Shown: positions 39,891 through 48,241 of the stretch, piece after piece | Layout of the letters: each line of letters begins with the position of its first letter | How positions within the stretch are numbered: the first letter of the stretch is position 1 | Assembly: GCF_020784725.1 (NCBI RefSeq) | Contig: NZ_JAJGTZ010000033.1 | Location: 1-64,000 of the forward strand | Origin: Limosilactobacillus reuteri | Lineage (GTDB): Bacteria > Bacillota > Bacilli > Lactobacillales > Lactobacillaceae | DNA length: 64,000 nt | Direction: 5' to 3' | Notes under the pieces: model-generated | Databases searched by the model: none | What the model saw: the letters and a program-made list of their open reading frames with translations, nothing else | What the model was told of the DNA's origin: nothing | Translations under genes and position numbers: made by a program

Positions 39891-40478
39891 ATGAACATTT
39901 CAATACCAATGGCAAATGCTTTTATTCGTTTAAGAAGTGGTAATAGAGAGAATAAAATTATGCCACTGCGTGATATTAAAGCACGTATTAATTTTTCGAT
40001 AACAGAGGAGCAGAAAAAATCAACGGGTATATGTTGTTTTATGTATCTGCCGCTATCTAAATTTGATTGTAAAAAAGAAGAAAATATAATAAGAGCATCA
40101 TTTGGTAAGAAATTACGTGAACATATTTTGAATTTCCTCAACAGTACTGAAGACGAAAAAGGAAAAAAGTGTGAAATAATGATGGTAGATAGCGTAGATC
40201 TAATTGAATTATTAGCTAATAATAAATTAGCGTATGGTCCTGTTTATTATTATGATAAAACAATTGATTTTATAAATACTAAAAATTTTTCACCAGTTTT
40301 TTGTAAGAGTAGTATTTTTAGCAATCAATCAGAATTTCGTGTTGTTACTAAACTTCCTGATGGTAAGGAAAGTATTAATTTATCCATTGGTCATCTTAAT
40401 AGTGGAGTTATATTGGATCGAGATAGATTGGAAGATTATGAGATAGGATTTGGGAGTGTTGTTAATAATAGAAATTAA
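39891..40478 (+). CDS. Hypothetical protein, 195 aa, probably N-terminally truncated
   Basis: I do not recognise this protein with certainty. A stretch near the C-terminus (CKSSIFSNQSEFRVVTKL, about residues 143-160) resembles the F..Q.EFR motif of abortive-infection-like or DUF2971-like proteins. Coding-like sequence continues upstream of the ATG at 39891 in the same frame (WKYIFEKGGIADKNEGV) to a TAG at 39834 without any usable start. The gene has therefore probably lost its 5' part. AAGGAG lies only a few bases before the ATG. It may be non-functional. Confidence 0.45.
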   Translation: MNISIPMANAFIRLRSGNRENKIMPLRDIKARINFSITEEQKKSTGICCFMYLPLSKFDCKKEENIIRASFGKKLREHILNFLNSTEDEKGKKCEIMMVDSVDLIELLANNKLAYGPVYYYDKTIDFINTKNFSPVFCKSSIFSNQSEFRVVTKLPDGKESINLSIGHLNSGVILDRDRLEDYEIGFGSVVNNRN

Positions 40479-40493
40479 AGCATTCTCACAAAA

Positions 40494-40527
40494 ATGTAAT
40501 TACTTTTTTAATTACAAATGATATAAT
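40494..40527 (+). promoter_or_regulatory. mazEF promoter with palindromic operator
   Basis: GTAATTA and TAATTAC flank CTTTTT (about 40496-40515), just upstream of an extended -10 box TGATATAAT (40519-40527). The palindrome covers the -35 region, as expected for autoregulation by a MazE-MazF complex. Confidence 0.65.
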
Positions 40528-40557
40528 AAAAGAAAGTTGATGATAGGATGTGAGTAT

Positions 40558-40806
40558 ATGGATACTACAAAAGCTAGAATTCAAGGAAATGCAGTGGTAG
40601 TAACAATCCCTAAGTCGCTAGGTGTTGAGCCCGGTACAGAATATCGGTTTAGTAAAGAATCTGATGGTTCATTGAAATTAACACCAACTAAAAAGGTACC
40701 CGAAACCATGGCTGAACTTTTTAAGGGATGGCATGGTAAATACGAAACACCAACTGATTTGCAAGATTGGGATAGCCATGATCCAGAAGGTGAAGAGTTG
40801 TGGTAA
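40558..40806 (+). CDS. mazE: MazE-like antitoxin (AbrB fold)
   Basis: The 82-residue protein begins with a swapped-hairpin AbrB domain (KARIQGNAVVVTIPKSLGVEPG, residues 4-25) that binds DNA. An acidic C-terminal tail (WDSHDPEGEELW) should wrap the toxin. I choose the ATG at 40558 behind GATAGGATG; the upstream ATG at 40537 is inside the leader. It overlaps the toxin gene by seven bases. It should neutralise the toxin and repress the operon. Confidence 0.88.
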   Translation: MDTTKARIQGNAVVVTIPKSLGVEPGTEYRFSKESDGSLKLTPTKKVPETMAELFKGWHGKYETPTDLQDWDSHDPEGEELW

Positions 40807-41156
40807 AGACGAATGAAGCTACTAAACTAAAGCGAGGAAGTATTATTTATATTAACTTTGATCCTTCGGCAGGAGCAGAAATTCAAAAGCGTCGCCCAGC
40901 TGTGGTAATTAGTAATGATATTCTTTCGGAAACTTCACCTTTTGCATGGGTAGTTCCTATTTCGCATGGCACTTTTAATGGTGAAGACTATCCTTTACAC
41001 GTCCAATTAGATAATCGCACACAGACAAATGGAACGGTTTATGTTGAGCAATTAAAATCGTTTGACTTTCATCAACGCAAATGGCAATTTGTAGAAACAA
41101 TACCGGCTGATTTGTTTGCAGAAATCCAGAAAAAGGTTCAATTAGTGATTAAATGA
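40800..41156 (+). CDS. mazF: MazF-like mRNA interferase toxin
   Basis: The 118-residue toxin has the PemK/MazF fold. RGSIIYINFDPSAGAEIQKRRPAVVIS at the N-terminus carries the conserved catalytic Arg region. VVPISHGTF and TNGTVYVEQLKSFDF follow the family pattern. The start is GTG, overlapping mazE, so both are translated together. The enzyme cleaves mRNA at short sequences; the specificity cannot be read. A defective copy of its 3' half lies at 46613-46792. Confidence 0.92.
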   Translation: MVKTNEATKLKRGSIIYINFDPSAGAEIQKRRPAVVISNDILSETSPFAWVVPISHGTFNGEDYPLHVQLDNRTQTNGTVYVEQLKSFDFHQRKWQFVETIPADLFAEIQKKVQLVIK

Positions 41157-41680
41157 GGTTATAAGTTTTGTCATGAAATAGGCATCCCTGTATTCTTTTA
41201 TTGAGGATGCCTTTTAATTTATCCAACAAGCAAACAGGACAGGAAACCGTATTTTTATACTTTAGTGGTAACTGCAAACTAGAACTATTTAAATAACTAC
41301 AAATAATTCAAGCATTTTTTGATCATTTACCGAACTGCGAAGACAAGGGGAGGAAGGTTTTATATATTATGGTCAAAAAAGTTCAAGTAAAATTCAGTAA
41401 ATAATAACAGGGTTATGAATTACTATTTTTGGTAACTCATAACCCCAAGTTTTTCAATACGTACTATTATTAATATCTTCAAGACTTGTTGAGTGTGTAA
41501 GCAGGGCCCAAATTAGTATCTTAAAGTAATAGGAATATGGCCAATATGCTTCCCGTTTGATTAGTAGTTATGATTGACTGCTTATGTTTAATATACAAAT
41601 TGTTTCAAAACATATGTTTGAATTTGAGAGTAATTACGGTAAAATATTATTGTATTTTATTGAAATAAGGTGGAGTTTAA
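41157..41680. other. Gap between mazF and the McrBC-like cassette
   Basis: No gene is present. It holds the mazF terminator, an isolated hairpin GGGTTATGA/TCATAACCC at about 41410-41444, and a promoter for the cassette (TTGAAT 41618-41623, 16 bases, TAAAAT 41640-41645). Confidence 0.55.
41181..41216 (+). terminator. mazF terminator
   Basis: GGCATCC and GGATGCC pair across a 17-base loop, followed by TTTTAATTT. A near-identical copy lies at 46817-46856. Confidence 0.8.
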
Positions 41681-42766
41681 TTGGAATACAGTGATCAAAA
41701 CTTGGAATTTTTAATAAAAAACATTCCAAATAAATATTTTTTAAATATAGTCAAAGAATCGGGTGGCTTATTAGGATCGCCAACGAAAAATTTAAATACT
41801 CAATATAAAAATTATTTGGTGAATAAAGCCTTAAAGAAAAATGTATCATTAAAAGTAAAGAAAGCAATTATTAATGAAATAACAAGGATAGTTAACGATT
41901 CTAATGACAATGATAATGAAAAATCAAAGTTATTTAGGAATTTAAGTAAAAGTTATTTAGAAAATGATGATAAAAAATTTGAAGATTATAAGCAAAAATA
42001 TCTCCAAATAAAAAAGTATGAATTGAAAAATAAAACTACAGTAATTAAAAGTAATATAGAAAAAACAAACTTAGATAAAATAATTGAAAAGCAAAAACTA
42101 AAAATAAAATCTATAAATGAAAAAGAACAAGCAAATTTAGCAACTATTAAAAAATTAAAAAAAGAGGACGTTCTTCTAAAAAAAGATAATCAAAAGCAAA
42201 AACAATTGATAGCTAAGCAGAAAGAACAAATAATAAACTTACAACAAAAGATAAATAAAATTGAGAGTGAACTGAAACTAAAAAGAAGTGCCGATAATGA
42301 CAATAATTTCACGGAAAAAGAAAATAAACAATTAATGTTAAAAATACATAGTTTAAAGGAAAATATAAGTAGTCTAAGAAAAGAAAATTCATTAATAAAA
42401 GCAGATAGAAACAAATTACAGGGGAAATTAACCGAATTAACTTGTAAGAGGTTTTTATTAATTGGGATGCCTATAGGATTTAAATATGGTTCTATAAAAA
42501 TACCAGTGAATACTGAATTTAAAATAGCAGTTTCTAATAGTGTATATAGTATTTTTAATGATGAACAGATTATAGGTTATTCTTCTATTGAAGATATAAT
42601 TCAGCAATTGAATTATCCAATAGATAAATATACGGGAATAATATTTTTTGATAGTGAAGTAACTCGTAAAGATATTATTGAAATAAGTGAAAAAGTTAAT
42701 AAAAGCAAAATTCAATATGTTCACAATATAAATGAGCTTGAAAATGTATTAAATAACACTAAATAG
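41681..42766 (+). CDS. Coiled-coil protein of the McrBC-like cassette
   Basis: The 361-residue protein starts with TTG behind an AAGGTGGAG RBS. Residues 1-110 are a helical N-terminal region (LEFLIKNIPNKYFLNIVKE). Residues about 120-260 form a long coiled coil rich in K, E, Q and L. Residues about 262-361 form a compact alpha/beta domain (RFLLIGMPIGFKYG, GIIFFDSEVTRKDI, ending IQYVHNINELENVL) resembling small Rossmann-like DUF2325-type domains in layout. I cannot name it. It is 17 bases upstream of the McrB-like gene and probably belongs to the same transcript. It may be a sensor or scaffold that recruits the NTPase and nuclease. This role is inference. Confidence 0.7.
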   Translation: MEYSDQNLEFLIKNIPNKYFLNIVKESGGLLGSPTKNLNTQYKNYLVNKALKKNVSLKVKKAIINEITRIVNDSNDNDNEKSKLFRNLSKSYLENDDKKFEDYKQKYLQIKKYELKNKTTVIKSNIEKTNLDKIIEKQKLKIKSINEKEQANLATIKKLKKEDVLLKKDNQKQKQLIAKQKEQIINLQQKINKIESELKLKRSADNDNNFTEKENKQLMLKIHSLKENISSLRKENSLIKADRNKLQGKLTELTCKRFLLIGMPIGFKYGSIKIPVNTEFKIAVSNSVYSIFNDEQIIGYSSIEDIIQQLNYPIDKYTGIIFFDSEVTRKDIIEISEKVNKSKIQYVHNINELENVLNNTK

Positions 42767-42783
42767 CGAAATGAGGAGTAATA

Positions 42784-44685
42784 ATGAATCAATTATTTAT
42801 TGGTGTATGGAACCATAAGGAAAAAGATGGAACTATTTCAGATGAGGGAGGAGTTTTTACTGATAAGAATAAAAACGTAATGTTTAATTTACAAGTCTTG
42901 AATTCACTGGATAAAGAATATCGAGATAAACAAATTCATGTTTTTCCTAATGAGTTAGCCAAAATGGGCTTTCAAGATAATTATTATGATGATGAAGATA
43001 CTAGGAAGTTAACCTTAAGGCATTATTTAAATGATAAAATTTTTATTTTTAAAATTGATGACAGGGAATTTGATAACCCACATGCTTATGATATAAGAAC
43101 TCATATACGAAATAGTGATTTTTCTGTTAATGATACCTTTGAAGAAGTACCTATATTTTTTGATGATTCTAAAAAATTGAGTGATAAGTTATTAATTGGA
43201 GAGACAATTCGTTCTCGTGCTGTTAATCTAATTAGTGATAAAAAAGATAGTATTAGTTCATTTATGATCTCAAAAGATGAAAATTCGAACTTAATATTGT
43301 TTGAAGATGTTACTGCAATTAATACAGATGGTATAGAGAGTGTTCAATACCAAAAGCCAGATGATAATAACCCAATAACAATCCGAAAAATAACTAATAA
43401 TAGTCAAATGGATAATTATTATTATGATAATGGAGATAGTAGTGATATTAGACATAATATTATGTTTATTCCTACTCGATATTTAAAAGGAGATCAACTG
43501 GATAATTTTGCAACACGTTACTCATTACTTACAGAAAGTAAAGACAATATGGTAGAAAATAGCAAGGTTCAAGATCCTGATTTGCTATTTTTAGATCAAT
43601 TTAATAACGTGCTTAGGTCATCAAAATATCAATTATTACTTGATCAAGATGATATTGTAAAACTTCATACCTCAATTAAATCTAATTTATTAACTATACT
43701 TGCTGGACTTAGTGGTACTGGTAAATCAAGGATAATAAGAGCATATGCTGAGGCTTTAGGTATTGATAAAAACTCAGAGAACCGTTTTAAATTTATATCT
43801 GTTAAACCTTCTTGGCAAGATGATTCCGATTTGTTAGGATTTGCTGATACTATCAGTAATAATTATCGACCGAGTGATACGGGGCTTGTTGACACGTTAA
43901 TTGATGCAAAGAAAAATAGTGATCAAATTTATCTAATTGTTTTAGATGAAATGAATTTATCAAGAATTGAATATTATTTTTCACAGTTCTTATCCGTTTT
44001 AGAAAGAGACAGTGATGAAAGATATTTAACTCTGTACAGTGACTATTTAGAAGCACGCTTATATAATAGTTCAACCTATCATGCCAGAATCATGATTCCA
44101 GAAAATGTAAGATTTATTGGAACAATGAATATAGATGAATCTACTTTTGAACTTTCCGATAAGTTGATAGATAGAGCAAATATTATTGAGCTTAATACGA
44201 TTCCATTTTATGAAATTGAAAATATGAAACTAGAAAATTTAAAGCAAAAACAAGAGGAAAAGAACTGGCATAAATTTCCAGTAAGTCTTTTAAATCACTC
44301 AGCTCATGATATCAAATTGAATACAACTCAATTAAACTTTCTATGGGAGCTCCATGAGGCACTGAATCATGAATTACCTAATATTGGAGTTAGCTGGCGA
44401 AATGTTAAATTTATTGAAAAATTTTTGAATAGATTACCTTCAAACTACTTTAAAAAAATTGATGAAGCATTCGATTGGCAAGTGTCTGAACGTATCTTGA
44501 CTAAATTAAGAGGGACAGATACGATGCTTTCGAATTTAATTTCTTATAATGAAAAAGATCATAAATTAAACGGGAAAATCATTGAGATACTTGATAAGTA
44601 TGCAGATTTATCTCAATTTGAAGTAAGTCGTAAAGTGCTTCAAGTTAAAGTAAGAGAATTGGTTGTGAATGGTTATGCAAGATAA
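42784..44685 (+). CDS. McrB-like AAA+ NTPase
   Basis: The 633-residue protein has a target-binding or recruiting N-terminal half (residues 1-280) that I do not recognise, followed by an McrB-type AAA+ domain. Walker A is AGLSGTGKSRII (about residues 308-319), then KPSWQDDSDLLGF, and Walker B YLIVLDEMNLSRIEYYFS (about 380-397). The McrB-specific block GTMNIDESTFELSDKLIDRANII is near 445. In McrBC the NTPase hydrolyses GTP and drives the McrC nuclease. The nuclease-like partner gene overlaps by 17 bases. The RBS is GAGGAG. The N-terminal half determines what is recognised, so the target could be modified DNA or RNA. Confidence 0.85.
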   Translation: MNQLFIGVWNHKEKDGTISDEGGVFTDKNKNVMFNLQVLNSLDKEYRDKQIHVFPNELAKMGFQDNYYDDEDTRKLTLRHYLNDKIFIFKIDDREFDNPHAYDIRTHIRNSDFSVNDTFEEVPIFFDDSKKLSDKLLIGETIRSRAVNLISDKKDSISSFMISKDENSNLILFEDVTAINTDGIESVQYQKPDDNNPITIRKITNNSQMDNYYYDNGDSSDIRHNIMFIPTRYLKGDQLDNFATRYSLLTESKDNMVENSKVQDPDLLFLDQFNNVLRSSKYQLLLDQDDIVKLHTSIKSNLLTILAGLSGTGKSRIIRAYAEALGIDKNSENRFKFISVKPSWQDDSDLLGFADTISNNYRPSDTGLVDTLIDAKKNSDQIYLIVLDEMNLSRIEYYFSQFLSVLERDSDERYLTLYSDYLEARLYNSSTYHARIMIPENVRFIGTMNIDESTFELSDKLIDRANIIELNTIPFYEIENMKLENLKQKQEEKNWHKFPVSLLNHSAHDIKLNTTQLNFLWELHEALNHELPNIGVSWRNVKFIEKFLNRLPSNYFKKIDEAFDWQVSERILTKLRGTDTMLSNLISYNEKDHKLNGKIIEILDKYADLSQFEVSRKVLQVKVRELVVNGYAR

Positions 44686-46399
44686 TATTTTTTTGATAAA
44701 TAAAAGTTATAAAAGAAAAATATTTGAGTTTAGCATTGATGAACTTAATAATAATTTTCAAGAAATATTTGAAAATTCAGAATGGGAGTTAATATTTCAT
44801 GCACCTGAAGGTAGTAAATTATATATGGATGGACTCGATCTTATCCACGATGAACGTATCGTGAAAGATGCTAATGGAATATATATTACACCAAGTGATG
44901 ATCCTTATTATATCTATAACCATAACGAAAATGAGAATAAATATTTGCCAGGTCTTTATCGATTAAAATTAGTGAATCAATCAACCGTAAAATATAGTTG
45001 GCTTAAAATAAAGCCTAAATTTTTAACGGAAAATTTATTAGAAGTTATGAAGCAAGATGTTGAAAATACAGTCAAAGGATTAGCACGTTCATTCCATGCA
45101 AATACTAATGGAAGCCTTTCAAATTATTCTTCTTTTTTAACATTTGAGGAGATTGAAGCTTTAACTATATTAAATAATAGTTATAAAGATTTTAATTTAA
45201 ATACTTACTTTTTATCTCATTCACCAAGGGTAAGAGCTGGATCATATTATCATTGGACTAGAAATAAGAAAAGGAATTTAGATAACAAATCGATAAAAAA
45301 AATGAGTATTAAAAAGTATGATAAAGAATTATACCTTAAAGATTTTCATGCTACAGTTGATATTTCAGAAAATAGAGTTTTGAAAAGATTGCTGTTAGAA
45401 ATATTACAAGTGATAATGAATGTCAAAAAGAGTATAGGGAAAATTCCTAAAAATTTGATGAGTTCAGATCTAAAAAAAGATTTTACATTACTTCAAAAAT
45501 ATTCATCTAAGTTAAATTATTTATTAAAGGAAGGATGGCTTCGGAAAGTTCAAATAGTTCAAAAAGAAAGGGGAATTAGTAATGCATATTTAGATTATCG
45601 ATATATATTTTTTAAGGACTTGAATTGGAAACTAAAGCATATTTCTAATTTTCAACCGCAATTTAGCAGACAATATCAGTATTACTGGCATCGAACAGAT
45701 CTTTTATATGAAATCTGGGGATATATTAAAGTTATTGAAGCTCTTAAGAGTCTTGGATTTACTCCAGTAAAAGGATGGATTTTTGATAATGTTGATTTGG
45801 ATTTTCAAGAACTTAAGCCTGGAACTTGTGTTGAAATGAAAACCAATGGTATGTATAAGCATTTTATGTACCTAAAAATCAAGTATGATGATGAAGTTCT
45901 TCCTGAAGAAGAGGAGAAAGTTACGCTTTCAAATCCACTATGGCATAGTAGCCCTCATAATAGACCCGATATTAGAATTGAAATCTATGATAAAAACATG
46001 ATTTTTCAATCTACAATTATCTTGGATACTAAATATAGACGATTAAAGAATATGAATAATTTTGGGAAAGCTGGAATAGTAGAGCAACTCAATGCATACC
46101 GCTACCAACTTTTAAGCCCTTATCCTTTTAGGGCTGATAGTTACCAAAAATATAATTTATTTCATAGAAAAAATGAAGATCATCAAGTTATAGATGTAGC
46201 TGCTTTATATCCAGGAGAACTTAATGATCAAGAAGAGGTTCTGAGTGAATTAAAAACTAAAAGTACAAAATCTATTGTATTAAATCCAAGGTTTCCTAAT
46301 AACAGTTTATTGAAGAAATTTCTAAAAGAAAGTTTTAATCAGCAAGAAGAAACTTTTGAACAATTTGAAAAATGGGATGAATTCCTTAAAGATTTTTAA
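44669..46399 (+). CDS. McrC-like DUF2357 / PD-(D/E)xK nuclease
   Basis: The 576-residue protein has a DUF2357-type N-terminal and central region (residues 1-400, SPRVRAGSYYHWTRN, TVDISENRVLKRLLLEIL) and a C-terminal nuclease domain. The PD-(D/E)xK active site is readable as RPDIRIEIYD followed by IILDTKYRR (near residue 455), with the Asp and the Asp-Lys pair in place. AGIVEQLNAYRYQL is the following helix. It is the effector of the cassette, stimulated by the McrB-like NTPase. It starts inside the end of that gene, so the two are co-translated. Confidence 0.85.
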   Translation: MVMQDNIFLINKSYKRKIFEFSIDELNNNFQEIFENSEWELIFHAPEGSKLYMDGLDLIHDERIVKDANGIYITPSDDPYYIYNHNENENKYLPGLYRLKLVNQSTVKYSWLKIKPKFLTENLLEVMKQDVENTVKGLARSFHANTNGSLSNYSSFLTFEEIEALTILNNSYKDFNLNTYFLSHSPRVRAGSYYHWTRNKKRNLDNKSIKKMSIKKYDKELYLKDFHATVDISENRVLKRLLLEILQVIMNVKKSIGKIPKNLMSSDLKKDFTLLQKYSSKLNYLLKEGWLRKVQIVQKERGISNAYLDYRYIFFKDLNWKLKHISNFQPQFSRQYQYYWHRTDLLYEIWGYIKVIEALKSLGFTPVKGWIFDNVDLDFQELKPGTCVEMKTNGMYKHFMYLKIKYDDEVLPEEEEKVTLSNPLWHSSPHNRPDIRIEIYDKNMIFQSTIILDTKYRRLKNMNNFGKAGIVEQLNAYRYQLLSPYPFRADSYQKYNLFHRKNEDHQVIDVAALYPGELNDQEEVLSELKTKSTKSIVLNPRFPNNSLLKKFLKESFNQQEETFEQFEKWDEFLKDF

Positions 46400-46612
46400 T
46401 TTGATGTCAATAATTAAATAAGTTCTAGATGTAAGTAGGTAATAACAGTATGGATTGAAAAATAGAAGCATGAGTTACCTAAAATGGTATTTAGTAATTC
46501 TATTATTATGGTTTTACAATATTTGGTATTAATATAGAAATATTACTTGCTATACCAATATCAGCTATTGTAGAGTCCAGAAAGTATGAACGGTGCCCAT
46601 TTGTATGGCCTT

Positions 46613-46856
46613 AAGGGTGAAGACTATCCTTTACACGTTCAATTAGATAATCGCACATAGACAAATGGAACAGTTTATGTTGAACAATTAAAGGCATTTG
46701 ACTTTCATCAACGCAAATGGCAATTTGTAGAAACAATGCCGGCTGATTTGTTTGAAGAAATCCAGAAAAAGGTTCAATTAGTGATTAAATGAGGTTATAA
46801 GTTTTGTCATGAAACAGGCATCCCCGTATTCTTCTAGAGTGAGGATGCCTTTTAAT
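46613..46856 (+). pseudogene. mazF 3' fragment with terminator (second copy)
   Basis: This stretch closely matches 40980-41216, covering the last 59 codons of mazF and its terminator. It lacks the first half of the gene and carries a TAG in place of CAG (HIDKW-type region, codon for Gln in NRTQTNG). It is therefore a non-functional remnant. Together with the intact mazF it flanks the 5.4-kb cassette as a direct repeat. Confidence 0.9.
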
Positions 46857-46955
46857 TTATTCAATTTTTTTGCACAAATTATTGAATTAAAACAGCTAAG
46901 ATCATTTAGCCATCATTTCTAGAATTTGGTACAATAAAATGGCTTTAAAACTTAA

Positions 46956-46998
46956 TGGTCAATCGACGCAAAGTATTACGCTGATTGACCATTTTTTT
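46956..46998 (+). promoter_or_regulatory. Leader hairpin (attenuator-like), copy 1
   Basis: GGTCAATC pairs with GATTGACC; the loop has CGACG and GCT in positions shared with the hairpin at 53374-53402. A seven-T run follows. It looks like a terminator placed in the 5' leader of the gene at 47042. Confidence 0.6.
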
Positions 46999-47041
46999 AT
47001 GGCATGAAATTATTATATTATTTCTTAGAGAGGGAGTAAAA

Positions 47042-47848
47042 ATGAAAAAATACTGGAAATGGCTAGTTTTAATATTAGTGATTATTGTTGTAATTGTTGC
47101 AGGGATGATATTCTATCGTCGTGATAGTAATGGCAAACCGTTTAAGGCAAGCTTAAATCATTCGAAAGTTATGATGACTCCAGATTGGTATGCTAAAGTA
47201 ACTCTTACTGCTAATAAGGGGACTACATACGAAGTTAAAAATAGCAAAAATAAGGTAATCCAAGGGAAATCAGAGACTAAAAATGGTAAAGCTGAAATAA
47301 GATTAAATGATACAGGTAATTACACCGTTATTGCCAAAAGTGATAATGGTCATGTGACCAAGAAGTTACCCGTGAAAGTTAATCATTATAAAGCAGCGCC
47401 AAATAAATGGACAAGTTCAGTAGGACCACTTCGGTTTAAGATTACTAGTGTTGAATATCAAAAGATGAAGAAGAGTGAGGCGAATAAGCCAGATAACAGT
47501 GGTATTGATGAGGCATACAAAGAATTAAATAATCATTATTATCAAGTTAAAGTAAATTACCTAGTAAAGAATAGTAGTAAAAAAGCAGTTAACCCTCAAT
47601 ATACTATTTGGATGCCAGAAGATGATAATGGACAAGAGTTTTCGACAGAAACTCCAAGTCCTGATGGTGGTGCTGTTGATACTATTGTTGGTACAGAAGC
47701 AATTAATCCAGGCAATAGTCGTAGCGGAAGTGTAACAATGTTATCTAATCACAAATTTACTGTTAGGCACCTTAAATTTAGTATTGAAGAAGTTCTTGGA
47801 AATGAAGGCAACCATATTGCTAAAGGTGGAGTAGCAGAATTAAAGTAA
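47042..47848 (+). CDS. Membrane-anchored extracellular protein, DUF4352-like
   Basis: The 268-residue protein has one N-terminal membrane helix (residues 8-28) and no lipobox or cleavage site, so it stays anchored with its C-terminus outside. Residues 35-110 form an Ig-like beta domain (NDTGNYTVIAKSDNG). Residues about 125-268 fit the beta-sandwich of DUF4352-like proteins (YYQVKVNYLVKNSSKKAVNP). The function is unknown. The ATG at 47042 has the RBS AGAGGGAG; an earlier in-frame start at 46985 lies in the leader. The leader contains an attenuator-like hairpin. Confidence 0.75.
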   Translation: MKKYWKWLVLILVIIVVIVAGMIFYRRDSNGKPFKASLNHSKVMMTPDWYAKVTLTANKGTTYEVKNSKNKVIQGKSETKNGKAEIRLNDTGNYTVIAKSDNGHVTKKLPVKVNHYKAAPNKWTSSVGPLRFKITSVEYQKMKKSEANKPDNSGIDEAYKELNNHYYQVKVNYLVKNSSKKAVNPQYTIWMPEDDNGQEFSTETPSPDGGAVDTIVGTEAINPGNSRSGSVTMLSNHKFTVRHLKFSIEEVLGNEGNHIAKGGVAELK

Positions 47849-47900
47849 GTTTTTGAATCGTTAATATTTATTCTAAATTAAAATCACATTAAAAACACCC

Positions 47901-47929
47901 TTGACGAATTCGCCCTCACTCGTTATACT
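47901..47929 (+). promoter_or_regulatory. Promoter of the T-box / mmuM-mmuP transcript
   Basis: TTGACG (47901-47906) and TATACT (47924-47929) with 17 bases between them. Confidence 0.8.
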
Positions 47930-47935
47930 AATCGT

Positions 47936-48222
47936 AATTTATATGAGAATTCGCTGAGATCGAATGAGTAACTAATGATAGATTTATCAGAGAACTGTGG
48001 CTGGTGCAATGCAGTATTTCTAGAGTTAGTGAAGATGGTTCGTGAGCGATTGATCGGTGAATAATTAGCAGATCACGGCGTTGCTACCGTTACCCAAGCT
48101 GCAAATTTATTACTATGAATAAGTTTGTTTGAGTGCAGGATTTTAACTTTCCTGAATTTGGGTGGTACCGCGTATTGATCGTCCCTTGAAAAGACTAGTT
48201 TCTTTTTGAGGGGCTTTTTTAT
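47936..48222 (+). promoter_or_regulatory. T-box leader, probably methionine-specific
   Basis: The T-box sequence GGGTGGTACCGCG is at 48160-48172. Stem I elements AGAGAACTGTGG and CTGGTG are near 47990-48006, and the candidate specifier codon ATG (48035-48037, within GAAGATGG) fits methionine. A terminator CCCTTGAAAAGA/CTTTTTGAGGGG with T-run ends it at about 48184-48220. Uncharged tRNA-Met should allow read-through to the two downstream genes. Confidence 0.9.
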
Positions 48223-48241
48223 TTACGAGGAGGGGATAAAG

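Larger units (their letters stand above)
46400..47041. other. Gap with mazF remnant, promoter and leader hairpin
   Basis: Apart from the mazF fragment, it contains an extended -10 box TGGTACAAT (46927-46935) and a hairpin GGTCAATC/GATTGACC (46957-46990) with a T-run behind it, 15 bases downstream of the expected transcription start. No further gene is seen. Confidence 0.6.
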
